A DNA stretch of 64,000 bases from Bacteroidales bacterium (GTDB lineage: Bacteria; Bacteroidota; Bacteroidia; Bacteroidales; UBA932). Location of the stretch: assembly GCA_015060325.1 (NCBI GenBank), contig SUYQ01000002.1:62001-126000 (forward strand), given 5' to 3'. The notes under the pieces were generated by a model that had not been told where the DNA came from, ran no database searches, and saw only the letters and a program-made list of their open reading frames with translations. A program made the position numbers and the translations under genes. Each line of letters starts with the position of its first letter. The stretch's first letter is position 1. This document shows positions 28,252 through 38,755 of this stretch, piece by piece.

Positions 28252-29322
28252 ATGGACACCAAACTTCTAACCATCGCCAACCAATTCGCCTTGGAAGGCA
28301 CAATAGCAGAGATCAAACCCCTCGGAGAAGGCTTCATCAACGACACATTCGTCGTAAAGACTGTAGATGACGCCCCGAACTACATCCTCCAACGCAAGAA
28401 CCATGTCATCTTCCCTGACGTTCCCGGCATGATGGAGAACATCAAGGCCGTTACAGAGCACATCAAGGCCAAGGTAGCTGACCCGCTCCGCGAGACGCTT
28501 ACCGTGATTCCGGCAAAGGATGGAAAGCTCTATGTTCAGGAAGGTGAGAACTATTGGGCAGTATGCCTGTTCATTCCGGGAACCACATCACCAGTACGTG
28601 CCGACACTCCGGAGCTGGCATATCAGGGAGGTCTGGGTACAGGACGCTTTCAGGCACTGCTCGCAGACTTCAACAAACCGTTGAACGAGACAATCAAGGG
28701 ATTCCACAACATCCGCTGGCGTTTCCAGCAGTGGGACGAAACCATCGCCGCAGACCCAGTCGGACGCGTTGCACAGCTGCAGGAAGAGATTTCATGGATA
28801 GAGTCACGCAGAAAAGAGATGCTTGACTTCTGGTCTCTCGTCGAGGACGGCACCATACCTATGCACGTGACCCACAACGACACCAAGATCAGCAACATCC
28901 TCTTCAACGAGTCGGACGGAAGCATGCTCTGCATGATAGACCTTGACACTGTGATGTCTTCGACCTCACTTAACGACTTCGGAGACGCCATCCGCTCCTA
29001 CACCAACACCGGAGCCGAGGATGACAGGAATCTTGACAATGTCGGAATGAATCTCGAAATGTTCAAGGCATATGCTGAAGGCTATCTCCATGAGCAGAAG
29101 GCGTCAATGGTACAGAGCGAACTTGACTGGCTGGCCTTCTCAGCAAGATACATCACCTTCGAGCAGGTGCTCCGCTTCCTGATGGACTATATCGACGGAG
29201 ACAAGTACTACAAGACAGCTTATCCAGAGCACAACCTCGTCCGCACACACGCCCAGTACAAGCTCCTCCAGAGCATGGAACAGCAGTACGACGAGATGTG
29301 CCGGATTATACAGGCTATATAA
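28252..29322 (+). CDS. Phosphotransferase (APH / N-acetylhexosamine kinase-like)
   Basis: EGFINDTFVV..YILQRKNHVIFPDVPGMMENI, VTHNDTKISNILFN, CMIDLDTVM. Confidence 0.85.
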   Translation: MDTKLLTIANQFALEGTIAEIKPLGEGFINDTFVVKTVDDAPNYILQRKNHVIFPDVPGMMENIKAVTEHIKAKVADPLRETLTVIPAKDGKLYVQEGENYWAVCLFIPGTTSPVRADTPELAYQGGLGTGRFQALLADFNKPLNETIKGFHNIRWRFQQWDETIAADPVGRVAQLQEEISWIESRRKEMLDFWSLVEDGTIPMHVTHNDTKISNILFNESDGSMLCMIDLDTVMSSTSLNDFGDAIRSYTNTGAEDDRNLDNVGMNLEMFKAYAEGYLHEQKASMVQSELDWLAFSARYITFEQVLRFLMDYIDGDKYYKTAYPEHNLVRTHAQYKLLQSMEQQYDEMCRIIQAI

Positions 29323-29324
29323 AA

Positions 29325-29437
29325 TGTGCCCGGTAGTATTTTTTGCTTACCACCGAGCACCATAACCAAGCTTTAAAACACTTATATGCCATATAGGTGT
29401 GCTCGGTAGTCAGCCAATTTGACTACCGAGCACATTT
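29325..29437. terminator. Tandem hairpins between convergent genes; the distal one is a 15-bp perfect stem with T-tract
   Basis: tgtgctcggtagtca (29398-29412)/tgactaccgagcaca (29420-29434)+ttttt; related hairpin gtgcccggtag..ttaccaccgagcac upstream. Confidence 0.85.
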
Positions 29438-30871
29438 TTATTCGTTTGCCATCGCTTCTTCCACATCAGCAGACAGGATCGGAAGGCGACGTGAGCCTAG
29501 GCGACGGGCTCCGTCCGGTGTCACAAGGATGTCATCTTCCAGTCTGACACCACCGAAGTCATAGTATCCGGTAAGCTTCTCATAATTCACGAAGCCCTTG
29601 TCGGTGCCTTCACGCTTCCACTGCTCGATGAGCGCAGGGATGAAATACAGACCCGGCTCGTCGGTCACCACATGACCCGGCTCGAGACGGCGTGCCATTC
29701 TGAGGTTTCCGAGTCCGAGAAGCGGATGACGCTTCTGGTCCTCTGCGTATCCGACATAGTTCTCTCCCAGATCCTCCATATCATGCACATCGATTCCCAT
29801 ATTGTGTCCCAGACCGTGAGGCATGAAGAGACCGGAAATACCCAGAGGAAGCATCTCGTCCACATCTCCACGCACCAGATCCAGCGATTTGAGTCCCTCC
29901 AGAAGGAAACGTGCCGTAGCATAGTGCACATCCCAGTATGTCGTCCCTGGCATGACCAGACTGTATGCATAGTCGTTTGCCTGCTGCACTATATCATATA
30001 CTTCACGTTGCTTGGTGGTAAACTTACCGCTACATGGATATGTACGGGTAAAGTCTGAAGCATAATGAGCATTGCTCTCTGCACCGGCATCAACGAGCAG
30101 CAGGCGGCCTGGAGTGATGACCTGATGGTGGCTGTGATTATGCAGAGTCTCGCCGTTCTGGGAAAGGATGGTAATGAATGACGGACCCCATCCATGCGAC
30201 AGTGTCACTCCCTCCATTCTGCCGACTATATCCTGCTCCCACATTCCCAGCTTACATCCTCTGCGGGCCTCCGTGTGCATCAGATAGCCCAGATCCGCAG
30301 CCTTGTCAAGTTCTTCGATCTCACATTGCTCCTTTATCAGACGCATCGAAATGACCGACTTGACAAGTTCTTCAGAAGCATGACGGCCGCCGTCTGCCAT
30401 CGGAGCCACCCTGCGGACATCCGCATTAGGAATTCCTGTCAGCTCCGCAAGCTTCATCTGATTGTAGTAACGTGACGGCGGAAGGAAATGGACCTGACGG
30501 CCGGCAGCTACTGCTGCAGTTACGGCTTTGTCAAATTCCGCCAGCGGCGCTGCTGACGGGCAGCCGACGGCCGCAGCCTTTGAAGCGACTGTAGGCTGAG
30601 GTCCCATCCAGATGATGTCGTCGATGTCCACATCATTGCCATAAAAATGCTCCTCCGCGCTATCCAGGTCGAGTATGGCGGCGAACCAAGGCTCATCAAT
30701 GCCCCAATAATATATGAAACTGCCGTCCTGACGGAACTTGTAGTCGTTGCCACGATAATTTATAGGAACTTCTACGTTACCTACGAACACAGCTATTCCG
30801 TGTGCTCCACGTGCCGCCATCCTCTCGACGAGGACGCGGCGACGGTTTGAATATACTTCTGAATTGAACAT
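29438..30871 (-). CDS. Xaa-Pro aminopeptidase (M24B)
   Basis: VDAGAESNAHYASDFTRTYPCSGKFTTKQREVYDIV, PHGLGHNMGIDVHDME, EPGHVVTDEPGLYF. Confidence 0.9.
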   Translation of the reverse strand: MFNSEVYSNRRRVLVERMAARGAHGIAVFVGNVEVPINYRGNDYKFRQDGSFIYYWGIDEPWFAAILDLDSAEEHFYGNDVDIDDIIWMGPQPTVASKAAAVGCPSAAPLAEFDKAVTAAVAAGRQVHFLPPSRYYNQMKLAELTGIPNADVRRVAPMADGGRHASEELVKSVISMRLIKEQCEIEELDKAADLGYLMHTEARRGCKLGMWEQDIVGRMEGVTLSHGWGPSFITILSQNGETLHNHSHHQVITPGRLLLVDAGAESNAHYASDFTRTYPCSGKFTTKQREVYDIVQQANDYAYSLVMPGTTYWDVHYATARFLLEGLKSLDLVRGDVDEMLPLGISGLFMPHGLGHNMGIDVHDMEDLGENYVGYAEDQKRHPLLGLGNLRMARRLEPGHVVTDEPGLYFIPALIEQWKREGTDKGFVNYEKLTGYYDFGGVRLEDDILVTPDGARRLGSRRLPILSADVEEAMANE

Positions 30872-30902
30872 ATTGTTGAATTTTGATTGTTCTTTTTAGT
30901 GT

Positions 30903-30972
30903 AAAGATCCTTCGCTTCGCTCAGGATGACAGGAGGGGGCTCAGGATGACAGTAGGGGGATCAGGATGACAG
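30903..30972 (-). repeat. Palindromic repeat type B plus two decayed partial copies
   Basis: aaagatccttcgcttcgctcaggatgacag then ctcaggatgacag, atcaggatgacag. Confidence 0.75.
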
Positions 30973-30973
30973 A

Positions 30974-32401
30974 TCAGCGTATTCCACACACCTGAGTGTA
31001 AAAGACATATGCCTTCTTTTCGGCGGTAAACGAAAGCTTGAGGTATTTTGCATCGGAAGGAAGATTGTCAAATGTGACATGATCCACAAATGCATCATGG
31101 TTGGTATTCGCCCACACAGGAGTGTCCTTTATCTGATGCAGGGACCATTTCTTACCGTCCTTTGAAACGAAAAGGAAAAGCTTTGCAGGAGGCACGATGT
31201 TGTCCTTGTGACAGTTCAGCATGCGCACATCAAAAGATTTGAAATCCTTATCGAGCTTTACCTTGAACTCATGAGTGCCAGGCTTGCATATCACCCATCC
31301 CTTGTCTGAAGGATCCTCCTTAGGGCAAGAGGATTCCGAACTCATGTACTGCTGGGATGCAGCCCAGTATCCATCGCCTTCAAGCCATGCCATATAATCC
31401 TCATAAGCCTTGGCAGACCAATACGGCTGGCCCAGCTGATACTGAGAGTCCGGCTTTTCAAACAGGCCGCAGATGACGAATGAGATTATCTTCTCGGCAC
31501 CTCCCTCGGTAGCTGCCACCATCTGGGCAAGCAGGCGTGGGAAAGGAGCCGGGATCAAGGCTGATGAACGGTCGTTTGTGCCTTCCTCCCATGCGAAAGA
31601 CTCGCAATTTGCCCACATCTCGATGCCGGTCTTGTCATGGATCGCACGGAGTTTCTTCCAGTTCTCACGAAGACGTGTAAGAGGATATCTTTCACGAACG
31701 CATCCGATCTCGTCCTGATATGCGATGATGTCCACCTTGAGACGTGCTATCTGCTGCTCATAACGAGGGTCATCAAAATCAGAATTGAATATGCCGTATG
31801 GGGAAATCATTATCCTTGCCTCCGGAGTAAGCTCGCGTGCACGTGCAGCGAGAGCATTCACAGCCTCCACTGCATAGTCCGTCAGCACCGGACCGAAACA
31901 GTCCTCGACAGGCAGATACCATCCATGGAATGCCGGATGGTCTCCATAAAGACCTGCCAGTTCCTCCATCATCTCTATCTGACGGCCCTTGATGGCCGGA
32001 TCACGCAGATTATCGTCCTGATCCTTGGCCCATCCGGTACTCATGAACACCTTCATGCCATGCTTCGCAGCCGCATCCATGATCGCATCCACAGGGCTCT
32101 GACGCCACTGAGGATAGTGCCACTCCATAAGTTTTGACGGATAATACGCCTTGCATTCGTTCGCCACCGACATGAACACCAGATACTCCATACCCATCTC
32201 CTTCATCTCTTCTACCTTCGCCGCCCACATGGCAGGATCGGTATTGTCGATGAATTGAGGATTGGTATACTTGTTACGCACGTCCTGATATGGAAGATTT
32301 ATGAATGTTCCTGTAATAGGCAGACACTGGGCGGACACCGTACGGGCCGCTCCGACAATCATAAGCACTGCAAGCAATGCACGACAAAATGCTTTTCTCA
32401 T
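30974..32401 (-). CDS. DUF4434-like (TIM-barrel glycosidase-like) secreted protein with discoidin-like C-terminus
   Basis: Start MRKAFCRALLAVLMIVGAARTVSAQ; PITGTFINLPYQDV..WAAKVEEMKEMGMEYLV, DIIAYQDEIG. Confidence 0.7.
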   Translation of the reverse strand: MRKAFCRALLAVLMIVGAARTVSAQCLPITGTFINLPYQDVRNKYTNPQFIDNTDPAMWAAKVEEMKEMGMEYLVFMSVANECKAYYPSKLMEWHYPQWRQSPVDAIMDAAAKHGMKVFMSTGWAKDQDDNLRDPAIKGRQIEMMEELAGLYGDHPAFHGWYLPVEDCFGPVLTDYAVEAVNALAARARELTPEARIMISPYGIFNSDFDDPRYEQQIARLKVDIIAYQDEIGCVRERYPLTRLRENWKKLRAIHDKTGIEMWANCESFAWEEGTNDRSSALIPAPFPRLLAQMVAATEGGAEKIISFVICGLFEKPDSQYQLGQPYWSAKAYEDYMAWLEGDGYWAASQQYMSSESSCPKEDPSDKGWVICKPGTHEFKVKLDKDFKSFDVRMLNCHKDNIVPPAKLFLFVSKDGKKWSLHQIKDTPVWANTNHDAFVDHVTFDNLPSDAKYLKLSFTAEKKAYVFYTQVCGIR

Positions 32402-32474
32402 AACATGTATGGGTTGATTCACAAATTTAAATAATAATTGATAACTTTGTGTGTTAACATATGAAAACTTCGAT

Positions 32475-33611
32475 ATGGACAGAAGAAATTTCCTGAAGAC
32501 GGCAGCAGTTCTCGGAGTTGCCGGAGCAAGCCTTCCCGGCCACAGCAGCCAGGCCATGGGCAGACTGGTCAACATCAACACCGGCACATCAAGGATGAAG
32601 CTCAGCTTCGCTCCATACGAGCTGCAGCTGAGGCACACCTTCACAGTCTCATCGTATTCGCGCAAGACGACCCCCGGAGTGCAGGTCCGCATTGACTATG
32701 AAGGCCATACCGGCTATGGAGAAGCATCCATGCCTCCATATCTGGGACAAAGCGTTGAAACTGTCACATCATTTCTTTCACGGGTTGACCTCAGTCAGTT
32801 CAACGACCCGTTCCAGCTGGACACGATCCTGGCCTATATAGACAGTCTTTCTCCAGGAGACGAGGCAGCCAAGGCAGCTGTAGACATCGCCCTGCACGAC
32901 CTTGTGGGCAAGCTGATGGGCCAGCCATGGTGGCGGATATGGGGACTGGATCCGTCAAAGACCCCGAACACGACATTCACCATCGGCATCGACACACCGG
33001 ACGTAGTCCGTCAGAAGACACGTGAATGCGCGGACAGATTCAAGATACTGAAAGTCAAGGTGGGTCTGGACAACGACAAGGAAATGATACAGACCATCCG
33101 TGAAATAACGGACCTCCCTCTGGCCGTTGATGCCAATCAGGGCTGGAAGGACAGGGAAAAGGCACTGGACGAGATCTTCTGGCTGAAGGAAAACGGCATC
33201 GTTATGGTGGAGCAGCCGATGGCCAAGGAGCGCATCGACGACAACGCATGGATCACCGAAAGGAGTCCGCTGCCTGTTTTCGCCGACGAGTCCATCAAGC
33301 GTCTTGCTGACATACCTTCGATCAAGGGTGCATATCACGGAATCAATATCAAGCTGATGAAATGTACCGGAATGCGAGAGGCATGGAAAATGGCCAACTA
33401 CGCACATGCAGAAGGTATGAGAGTGATGATCGGATGCATGACCGAGACCTCATGTGCAGTATCGGCAGCCGCTCAGCTCTCACCTGTCGCCGACTTCGCG
33501 GACCTCGACGGCAACCTGCTGATCACAAACGACCTCTTCCGCGGGATGGAGGTGGTCGACGGAAAGATAACACTCCCGGACAGACCGGGCATAGGACTGA
33601 TAAAACTATAG
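32475..33611 (+). CDS. Enolase-superfamily enzyme, dipeptide (L-Ala-D/L-Glu) epimerase-like, with Tat-like leader
   Basis: MDRRNFLKTAAVLGVAG; LKVKVGLDNDKEMIQTIREI, AVDANQGW, MVEQPM, FADES. Confidence 0.8.
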   Translation: MDRRNFLKTAAVLGVAGASLPGHSSQAMGRLVNINTGTSRMKLSFAPYELQLRHTFTVSSYSRKTTPGVQVRIDYEGHTGYGEASMPPYLGQSVETVTSFLSRVDLSQFNDPFQLDTILAYIDSLSPGDEAAKAAVDIALHDLVGKLMGQPWWRIWGLDPSKTPNTTFTIGIDTPDVVRQKTRECADRFKILKVKVGLDNDKEMIQTIREITDLPLAVDANQGWKDREKALDEIFWLKENGIVMVEQPMAKERIDDNAWITERSPLPVFADESIKRLADIPSIKGAYHGINIKLMKCTGMREAWKMANYAHAEGMRVMIGCMTETSCAVSAAAQLSPVADFADLDGNLLITNDLFRGMEVVDGKITLPDRPGIGLIKL

Positions 33612-33614
33612 CCA

Positions 33615-36014
33615 ATGAAGAGAATCCTAATCCTGCTCATCAGCGCCTTCTGCGCCATGAGCCTTTCAGCTCAAAGCCAGCGCGAGCGCATCGCATTCGA
33701 CGACAACTGGCAGTTTGCATTCGGAGACGCCTCGTCACCTGCCAAGGACTTCGGCTGCGGAACCGAGTATTTCAACTACCTGACAAAGGCAGCTTCGATC
33801 CACAACGAAGGCCCTTATTCACCGAAGTTCGACGCATCGGGATGGAAGACTGTGGACCTTCCGCATGACTGGGTTGTCGACCTCCCATATGCAGAAGAAG
33901 CAAGCCACAGCCACGGATACAAGACAGTCGGCTTCAAATATCCCGAGACCAGCGTAGGCTGGTACAGAAAGACATTCACCGTCCCTGCCGAGGACTATGG
34001 CAAGCACATCTGGCTGCAGTTTGACGGCATCTTCCGCGATGCACGCATCTGGGTCAACGGCTTCTACCTCGGTCATGAGCCTAGCGGCTATGCGACCCAG
34101 GTCTATGACATTTCTGAATATCTCAACTATGGCGAAGAAAACATCGTCTGCGTACGTGCGGACGCGACTTTGGAAGAAGGCTGGTTCTACGAAGGAGCCG
34201 GCATCTACAGACACGTGTGGCTGAACAAGGCATCCAAGGTGAACGTTGCACCTTTCGGAACATTCGTGTATTCCGAATTTGCAGTGCCATACAGTCTTGA
34301 CTCAGAAGCAGGACCGGACCTTACCCTTGCATCCCTCAACATAGAGACCGAGGTTCAGAACATGGGAGCAGGTCCTGCAAGATATTCATTGAAGCACACT
34401 TTGGTCGATGCCGAGGGGAACGCTGTCTGCTCATGCGAGGCAGAAGGAGGCCTGATCCTGGCAAAGGAAACCCTCAAGACCCATGCGGCGATGCCGGTGG
34501 AGAACCCTCATCTCTGGAGCTGCGAAGACCCTTATCTCTACAAGGTCATCACCGAGGTATATGCAGACGGCAGCCTCACAGACACATATGAGACCGTAAC
34601 AGGTATCCGACACATAGCATTTGACAATGACCGCGGATTCCTTCTCAACGGCAAGGTCGTGAAACTCAAGGGAGTCAACATGCATCAGGACCATGCAGGA
34701 GTCGGCAGCGGCATCCCTGACGGTCTTCAGGAGTGGAGGCTTCTCCAGCTGAAGAAGTTCGGATGCAACGCATACCGTTCAAGCCACAACCCGATGACTC
34801 CTGAGATGATCGATGCATGCGACCGTCTCGGCATCCTTGTAATCGAGGAAAACCGTCTGACAGGAATCAACAAGGAGCATATCGAACTTCTGGAGCGCAT
34901 GATCCGCCGCGACAGAAACCATCCTTCCATAATACTCTGGAGCGCAGGAAACGAGGAATGGGGCATCGAGTGGAAGGAACTCGGCACCAGGATCGCCGAA
35001 AGCATGCGTGAATACTGCCACCGCTTCGACCCTACCCGTCTGATGACGGTGGCGTCAAGCAGCGGCCCGGCCATCCTCATCCCGGCAGATGTAGCTGGTT
35101 ACAATTATATCTTACAGAACCCTGTAGAGCAGCACCGCGCAGACTATCCTGAACGCTGCGCCCTCGGCTCGGAAGAGACCACAGGCTGCGGCACACGCGG
35201 AGTATATTTCAACATCACCGACGGTCGCCAGCCTTCTGCTGTAGACAGCGGAAACGGCCGCATGGCTGCGTTCAACCGCTACAAGCATGGTCCCGACAGC
35301 CTTTACAACTGTATCGAGAGAGGATGGAAGTTCTATGCAGAAAGAGACTACCTTGCAGGACTGTTCTACTGGACAGGATTCGACTACAGAGGCGAGCCTA
35401 ACCCTATGGTCTTCCCTGCAACAAGCTCGGAATTCGGCATCCTCGACTACTGCGGCTTCCCTAAGGACGAGGCATACTACCTCCAGTCGTGGTGGACTGA
35501 CGAGCCTGTGCTGCATATCCTTCCGCACTGGAATCTTGACGGCCATGAAGGCGAAAAGGTTTCTGTCTGGGTATACAGCAACTGCGACGAGGTACAGCTC
35601 ATCGTAAACGGCAAGAGACTCGGAAAGAAGAAGATGCCTGTCAACGGCCACCTGGAATGGGAGGCGACCTACAAGCCGGGATACGTCAAGGCAATCGGCT
35701 ACAGGAACGGCAAGGCAGTCATGTCGGAGCGCATCGAAACAACAGGAGCTCCTGAGTATCCGGTATGGAAATATGAGACAGTCGGAGACATCATCATAGC
35801 GACTGTGGAAATGTTTGATGGCAAGGGCCGCTTCGTCCCTACCGCCAACTGCGAACTGGAGTTCAGACCACGCACATCCGACTGGAAGATCCTCGGATGG
35901 GGCAATGGAGATCCAGCTTTCCAATACGTCGAAAGGCCTGTCGAAAAAGACGCAGACAGAATCAAAATACAAACTTTCAACGGCTGTGCTCAGGTCATTA
36001 TCCAAAAGAAGTAG
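33615..36014 (+). CDS. Glycoside hydrolase family 2 (beta-galactosidase-like)
   Basis: VDLPHDWVVD, VGWYRKTFTVP, KLKGVNMHQDHAGVG, RSSHNPMTPEMIDACDRLGILVIEE, LWSAGNEE. Confidence 0.92.
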   Translation: MKRILILLISAFCAMSLSAQSQRERIAFDDNWQFAFGDASSPAKDFGCGTEYFNYLTKAASIHNEGPYSPKFDASGWKTVDLPHDWVVDLPYAEEASHSHGYKTVGFKYPETSVGWYRKTFTVPAEDYGKHIWLQFDGIFRDARIWVNGFYLGHEPSGYATQVYDISEYLNYGEENIVCVRADATLEEGWFYEGAGIYRHVWLNKASKVNVAPFGTFVYSEFAVPYSLDSEAGPDLTLASLNIETEVQNMGAGPARYSLKHTLVDAEGNAVCSCEAEGGLILAKETLKTHAAMPVENPHLWSCEDPYLYKVITEVYADGSLTDTYETVTGIRHIAFDNDRGFLLNGKVVKLKGVNMHQDHAGVGSGIPDGLQEWRLLQLKKFGCNAYRSSHNPMTPEMIDACDRLGILVIEENRLTGINKEHIELLERMIRRDRNHPSIILWSAGNEEWGIEWKELGTRIAESMREYCHRFDPTRLMTVASSSGPAILIPADVAGYNYILQNPVEQHRADYPERCALGSEETTGCGTRGVYFNITDGRQPSAVDSGNGRMAAFNRYKHGPDSLYNCIERGWKFYAERDYLAGLFYWTGFDYRGEPNPMVFPATSSEFGILDYCGFPKDEAYYLQSWWTDEPVLHILPHWNLDGHEGEKVSVWVYSNCDEVQLIVNGKRLGKKKMPVNGHLEWEATYKPGYVKAIGYRNGKAVMSERIETTGAPEYPVWKYETVGDIIIATVEMFDGKGRFVPTANCELEFRPRTSDWKILGWGNGDPAFQYVERPVEKDADRIKIQTFNGCAQVIIQKK

Positions 36015-36029
36015 TATCTTTGCGGGCTA

Positions 36030-38297
36030 ATGATTCTTGAAACCCTCATATCAGCCCTTCTGACAGTTCCCTTTGCAGAAAAAGGACCTGCAGACACGTT
36101 GGACAGTTCCATCATAGAGACATCCGTCAAATCGGTCATTCCGATTGAACGGATGTCTTCTCCTGTGACAGAGGTCTACATGCTGGATATGAAGGAGAGA
36201 GGGATTGATTCTCCCAAGAAACTTTCGGCAATCGTACCGAACCTTCATATTCCTGATTACGGGTCGGCGATGACCTCTTCGATCTATCTCCGCGGGTTCG
36301 GATCAAGAATGGAAAATCCGGTGCTGGGTTTCTATGTCGACGACGTTCCGGTCCTGAACAAGAACGCATATGACATCGACATGCTCGACATCCGTCGTGC
36401 AACTGTGTTCAGAGGGCCTCAGGGTACCCTCTACGGTCGCAATTCCATGTGCGGTGTCCTTTCTCTCAGCACGCTCTCCCCTGCTGATTATTCCGGACTG
36501 AGAGCCGGCATCGAATATGGATCGGCCAACTCCGTTTCAGCGAATGCATCATATTACGGCAAGACAAGGAAGGGCCTTGCAATCGGGGGAGGCATAGGAT
36601 TCAGACATTCAGACGGATTTTATACCAACAGTTTCACAGGTGAAAAGTGCGACCCATACGACGGTCTGTCGCTGAGATTCCGCATTGAAAAGGCCCTGCG
36701 ACCGGACCTGTATTTCGAGAACATCATCTCTGCCGGAGCGCTGACCCAGGGAGGATGGCCGTACAGGCAGTATATCCCCGAATCAGGAGAACTCAGGGAA
36801 ACAGCATACAACGACCGGTGCGGATATAAGCGTTTCAACCTCACGGAAGCCGTGAAACTTCGCCTGGAGGCAGACAACTATACGTTGAACAGCATCTCGT
36901 CACTTCAGATTCTCTTTGACAGGATGGATCTGGACCAGGACTTCACCACGCGCTCGATGTTCACAATGTCACAGATCCAAAGGGAAGGAACTCTTACCCA
37001 GGAGATCATCCTCAAGCCTAAGGCAGGATGGAAGACGGACTGGTGGAACTGGCAGAGCGGAGTGTTCGCATTCTGGAAATACAACCGCATGTCGGCTCCT
37101 GTGAACTTCAAGCAGGACGGCATCGATGACCTTATCCTTGGAAATGCCAACAACAATATCCCCGAGGATGTTGCCGGAGGGTACGACAATCCACTCATGT
37201 TCAAGGAAACCGGATTTACCATCGGCAGCGAGTTCGGCACAAACACCTATGGCGCAGCCCTCTATCACGAATCCTATTTCTCCTTCGGAAACTGGTTGCT
37301 CACAGCAGGTCTGAGACTCGATTACGAGGGCGCCGTCATGAACTATTGCAGCGATGCATCAGTCCACTATCTGTTCCAGCCGACGATGAAGGACTGGAAG
37401 CGGTTCGAGATCCTTTATGAGGGCAGGCTCAATGAGATACAGTATCTGGAAGTGCTTCCGAAAGTGTCGGTGCTCTACGACTTCGGATCTGGAGCCAATA
37501 ACATATTCGCCACTATCTCAAAGGGTTACAGAAGCGGAGGCTATAACACCCAGATTTTCTCCGACATTCTCCAGAACAAGATGATGAACGGTCTTATGGA
37601 AGACCTCGGAGTATATCTGGACAACGCGCCGGCAGAAATGACCGCGGAGAGCACGGCCTACCGTCCGGAGAAGTCATGGAACTTTGAAGTCGGCGGACAT
37701 CTGGACAAATGGATAGGAGGCAGCCATCTTTCGGGTTCGGCATCGGCCTTCTACATCCTCTGCCGCGACCAGCAGATCACGATCTTCCCTCCGGGCATGT
37801 CGACAGGACGCATGATGGCAAATGTCGGCAGTTCGAGAAGCCTCGGAGCGGAAGCCACCTTGTCCTACGGATACAAGGGTTTCTCGGCATCCGCCGCCTA
37901 TGGATACACCAACGCCCGTTTCACGGACTACAATGACGGCAATCACGACTACAGCGGCAACCGCATCCCATATTCTCCGGAACATACGCTCAGCTGCAGG
38001 GTCGGATATATACATCCGTTCATCAACAGTTCCATAGTGCGCAACATCTCCGTAAACGCTGACTGCAGCGCCATCGGACGCATATGGTGGGACGAGGCCA
38101 ACAAATTTATGGAGCCTTTCACGGCACAGGTCGGAGCCGATGTCTCCATATCGTTCCATAAGTTTGACCTCAGGTTCAGGATGGACAATCTCCTGAATGA
38201 AGACTATAACGTATTTTATTTCAAATCTGTCGGAAACACCTTCTTCCAGAGAGGCAAGCCTCTGAGATGGAATGTCGGCATAAGCATATCACTATAA
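36030..38297 (+). CDS. TonB-dependent outer membrane receptor (non-SusC type)
   Basis: Plug IYLRGFGSRMENPVLGFYVDDVPV, RGPQGTLYGRNSMCGVLSLST, beta-barrel C-terminus GKPLRWNVGISISL. Confidence 0.9.
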   Translation: MILETLISALLTVPFAEKGPADTLDSSIIETSVKSVIPIERMSSPVTEVYMLDMKERGIDSPKKLSAIVPNLHIPDYGSAMTSSIYLRGFGSRMENPVLGFYVDDVPVLNKNAYDIDMLDIRRATVFRGPQGTLYGRNSMCGVLSLSTLSPADYSGLRAGIEYGSANSVSANASYYGKTRKGLAIGGGIGFRHSDGFYTNSFTGEKCDPYDGLSLRFRIEKALRPDLYFENIISAGALTQGGWPYRQYIPESGELRETAYNDRCGYKRFNLTEAVKLRLEADNYTLNSISSLQILFDRMDLDQDFTTRSMFTMSQIQREGTLTQEIILKPKAGWKTDWWNWQSGVFAFWKYNRMSAPVNFKQDGIDDLILGNANNNIPEDVAGGYDNPLMFKETGFTIGSEFGTNTYGAALYHESYFSFGNWLLTAGLRLDYEGAVMNYCSDASVHYLFQPTMKDWKRFEILYEGRLNEIQYLEVLPKVSVLYDFGSGANNIFATISKGYRSGGYNTQIFSDILQNKMMNGLMEDLGVYLDNAPAEMTAESTAYRPEKSWNFEVGGHLDKWIGGSHLSGSASAFYILCRDQQITIFPPGMSTGRMMANVGSSRSLGAEATLSYGYKGFSASAAYGYTNARFTDYNDGNHDYSGNRIPYSPEHTLSCRVGYIHPFINSSIVRNISVNADCSAIGRIWWDEANKFMEPFTAQVGADVSISFHKFDLRFRMDNLLNEDYNVFYFKSVGNTFFQRGKPLRWNVGISISL

Positions 38298-38755
38298 TGA
38301 AAAGATTCCTGACCATTATGACAGCTGCATGCCTGTTCTGCGCATGTGAAAAGGCCCCTTCTGTAATCACTGATGATTCTCCTGAATACACCGGAAAGAT
38401 GGTTGTAATATACGAAGGAGAAGACTTCGAGCAGACCGGAATAAAGGTACTCGGGGAATTCAACGAAGACAAGACCTCTGTCGACATAAAGCTTCAGAAA
38501 GTGAAGTTCGTTCCTGCCATGCCGGTAAGGATAGATGTGACCATAATGGATATCCCCGTCACTGCTTCTGGCGAAGGTACATGGACATTCGAAGGCGACG
38601 GCATCACACCATGGGCAATGGGCGGCCCATACGAAACGTACCGCGTAGATGATCTGCACGGTACGATAACTGAAAATTCGATCGAGTTCTCTCTCGGCTT
38701 CTACAACACCAAGAAGCAGGAGAACTATCCTACAATCTACAGCGGAAGCCTATAG
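38297..38755 (+). CDS. Small calycin-like lipoprotein
   Basis: MKRFLTIMTAACLFCAC lipobox; beta-rich body; start codon overlaps the stop of the upstream receptor. Confidence 0.65.
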   Translation: MKRFLTIMTAACLFCACEKAPSVITDDSPEYTGKMVVIYEGEDFEQTGIKVLGEFNEDKTSVDIKLQKVKFVPAMPVRIDVTIMDIPVTASGEGTWTFEGDGITPWAMGGPYETYRVDDLHGTITENSIEFSLGFYNTKKQENYPTIYSGSL

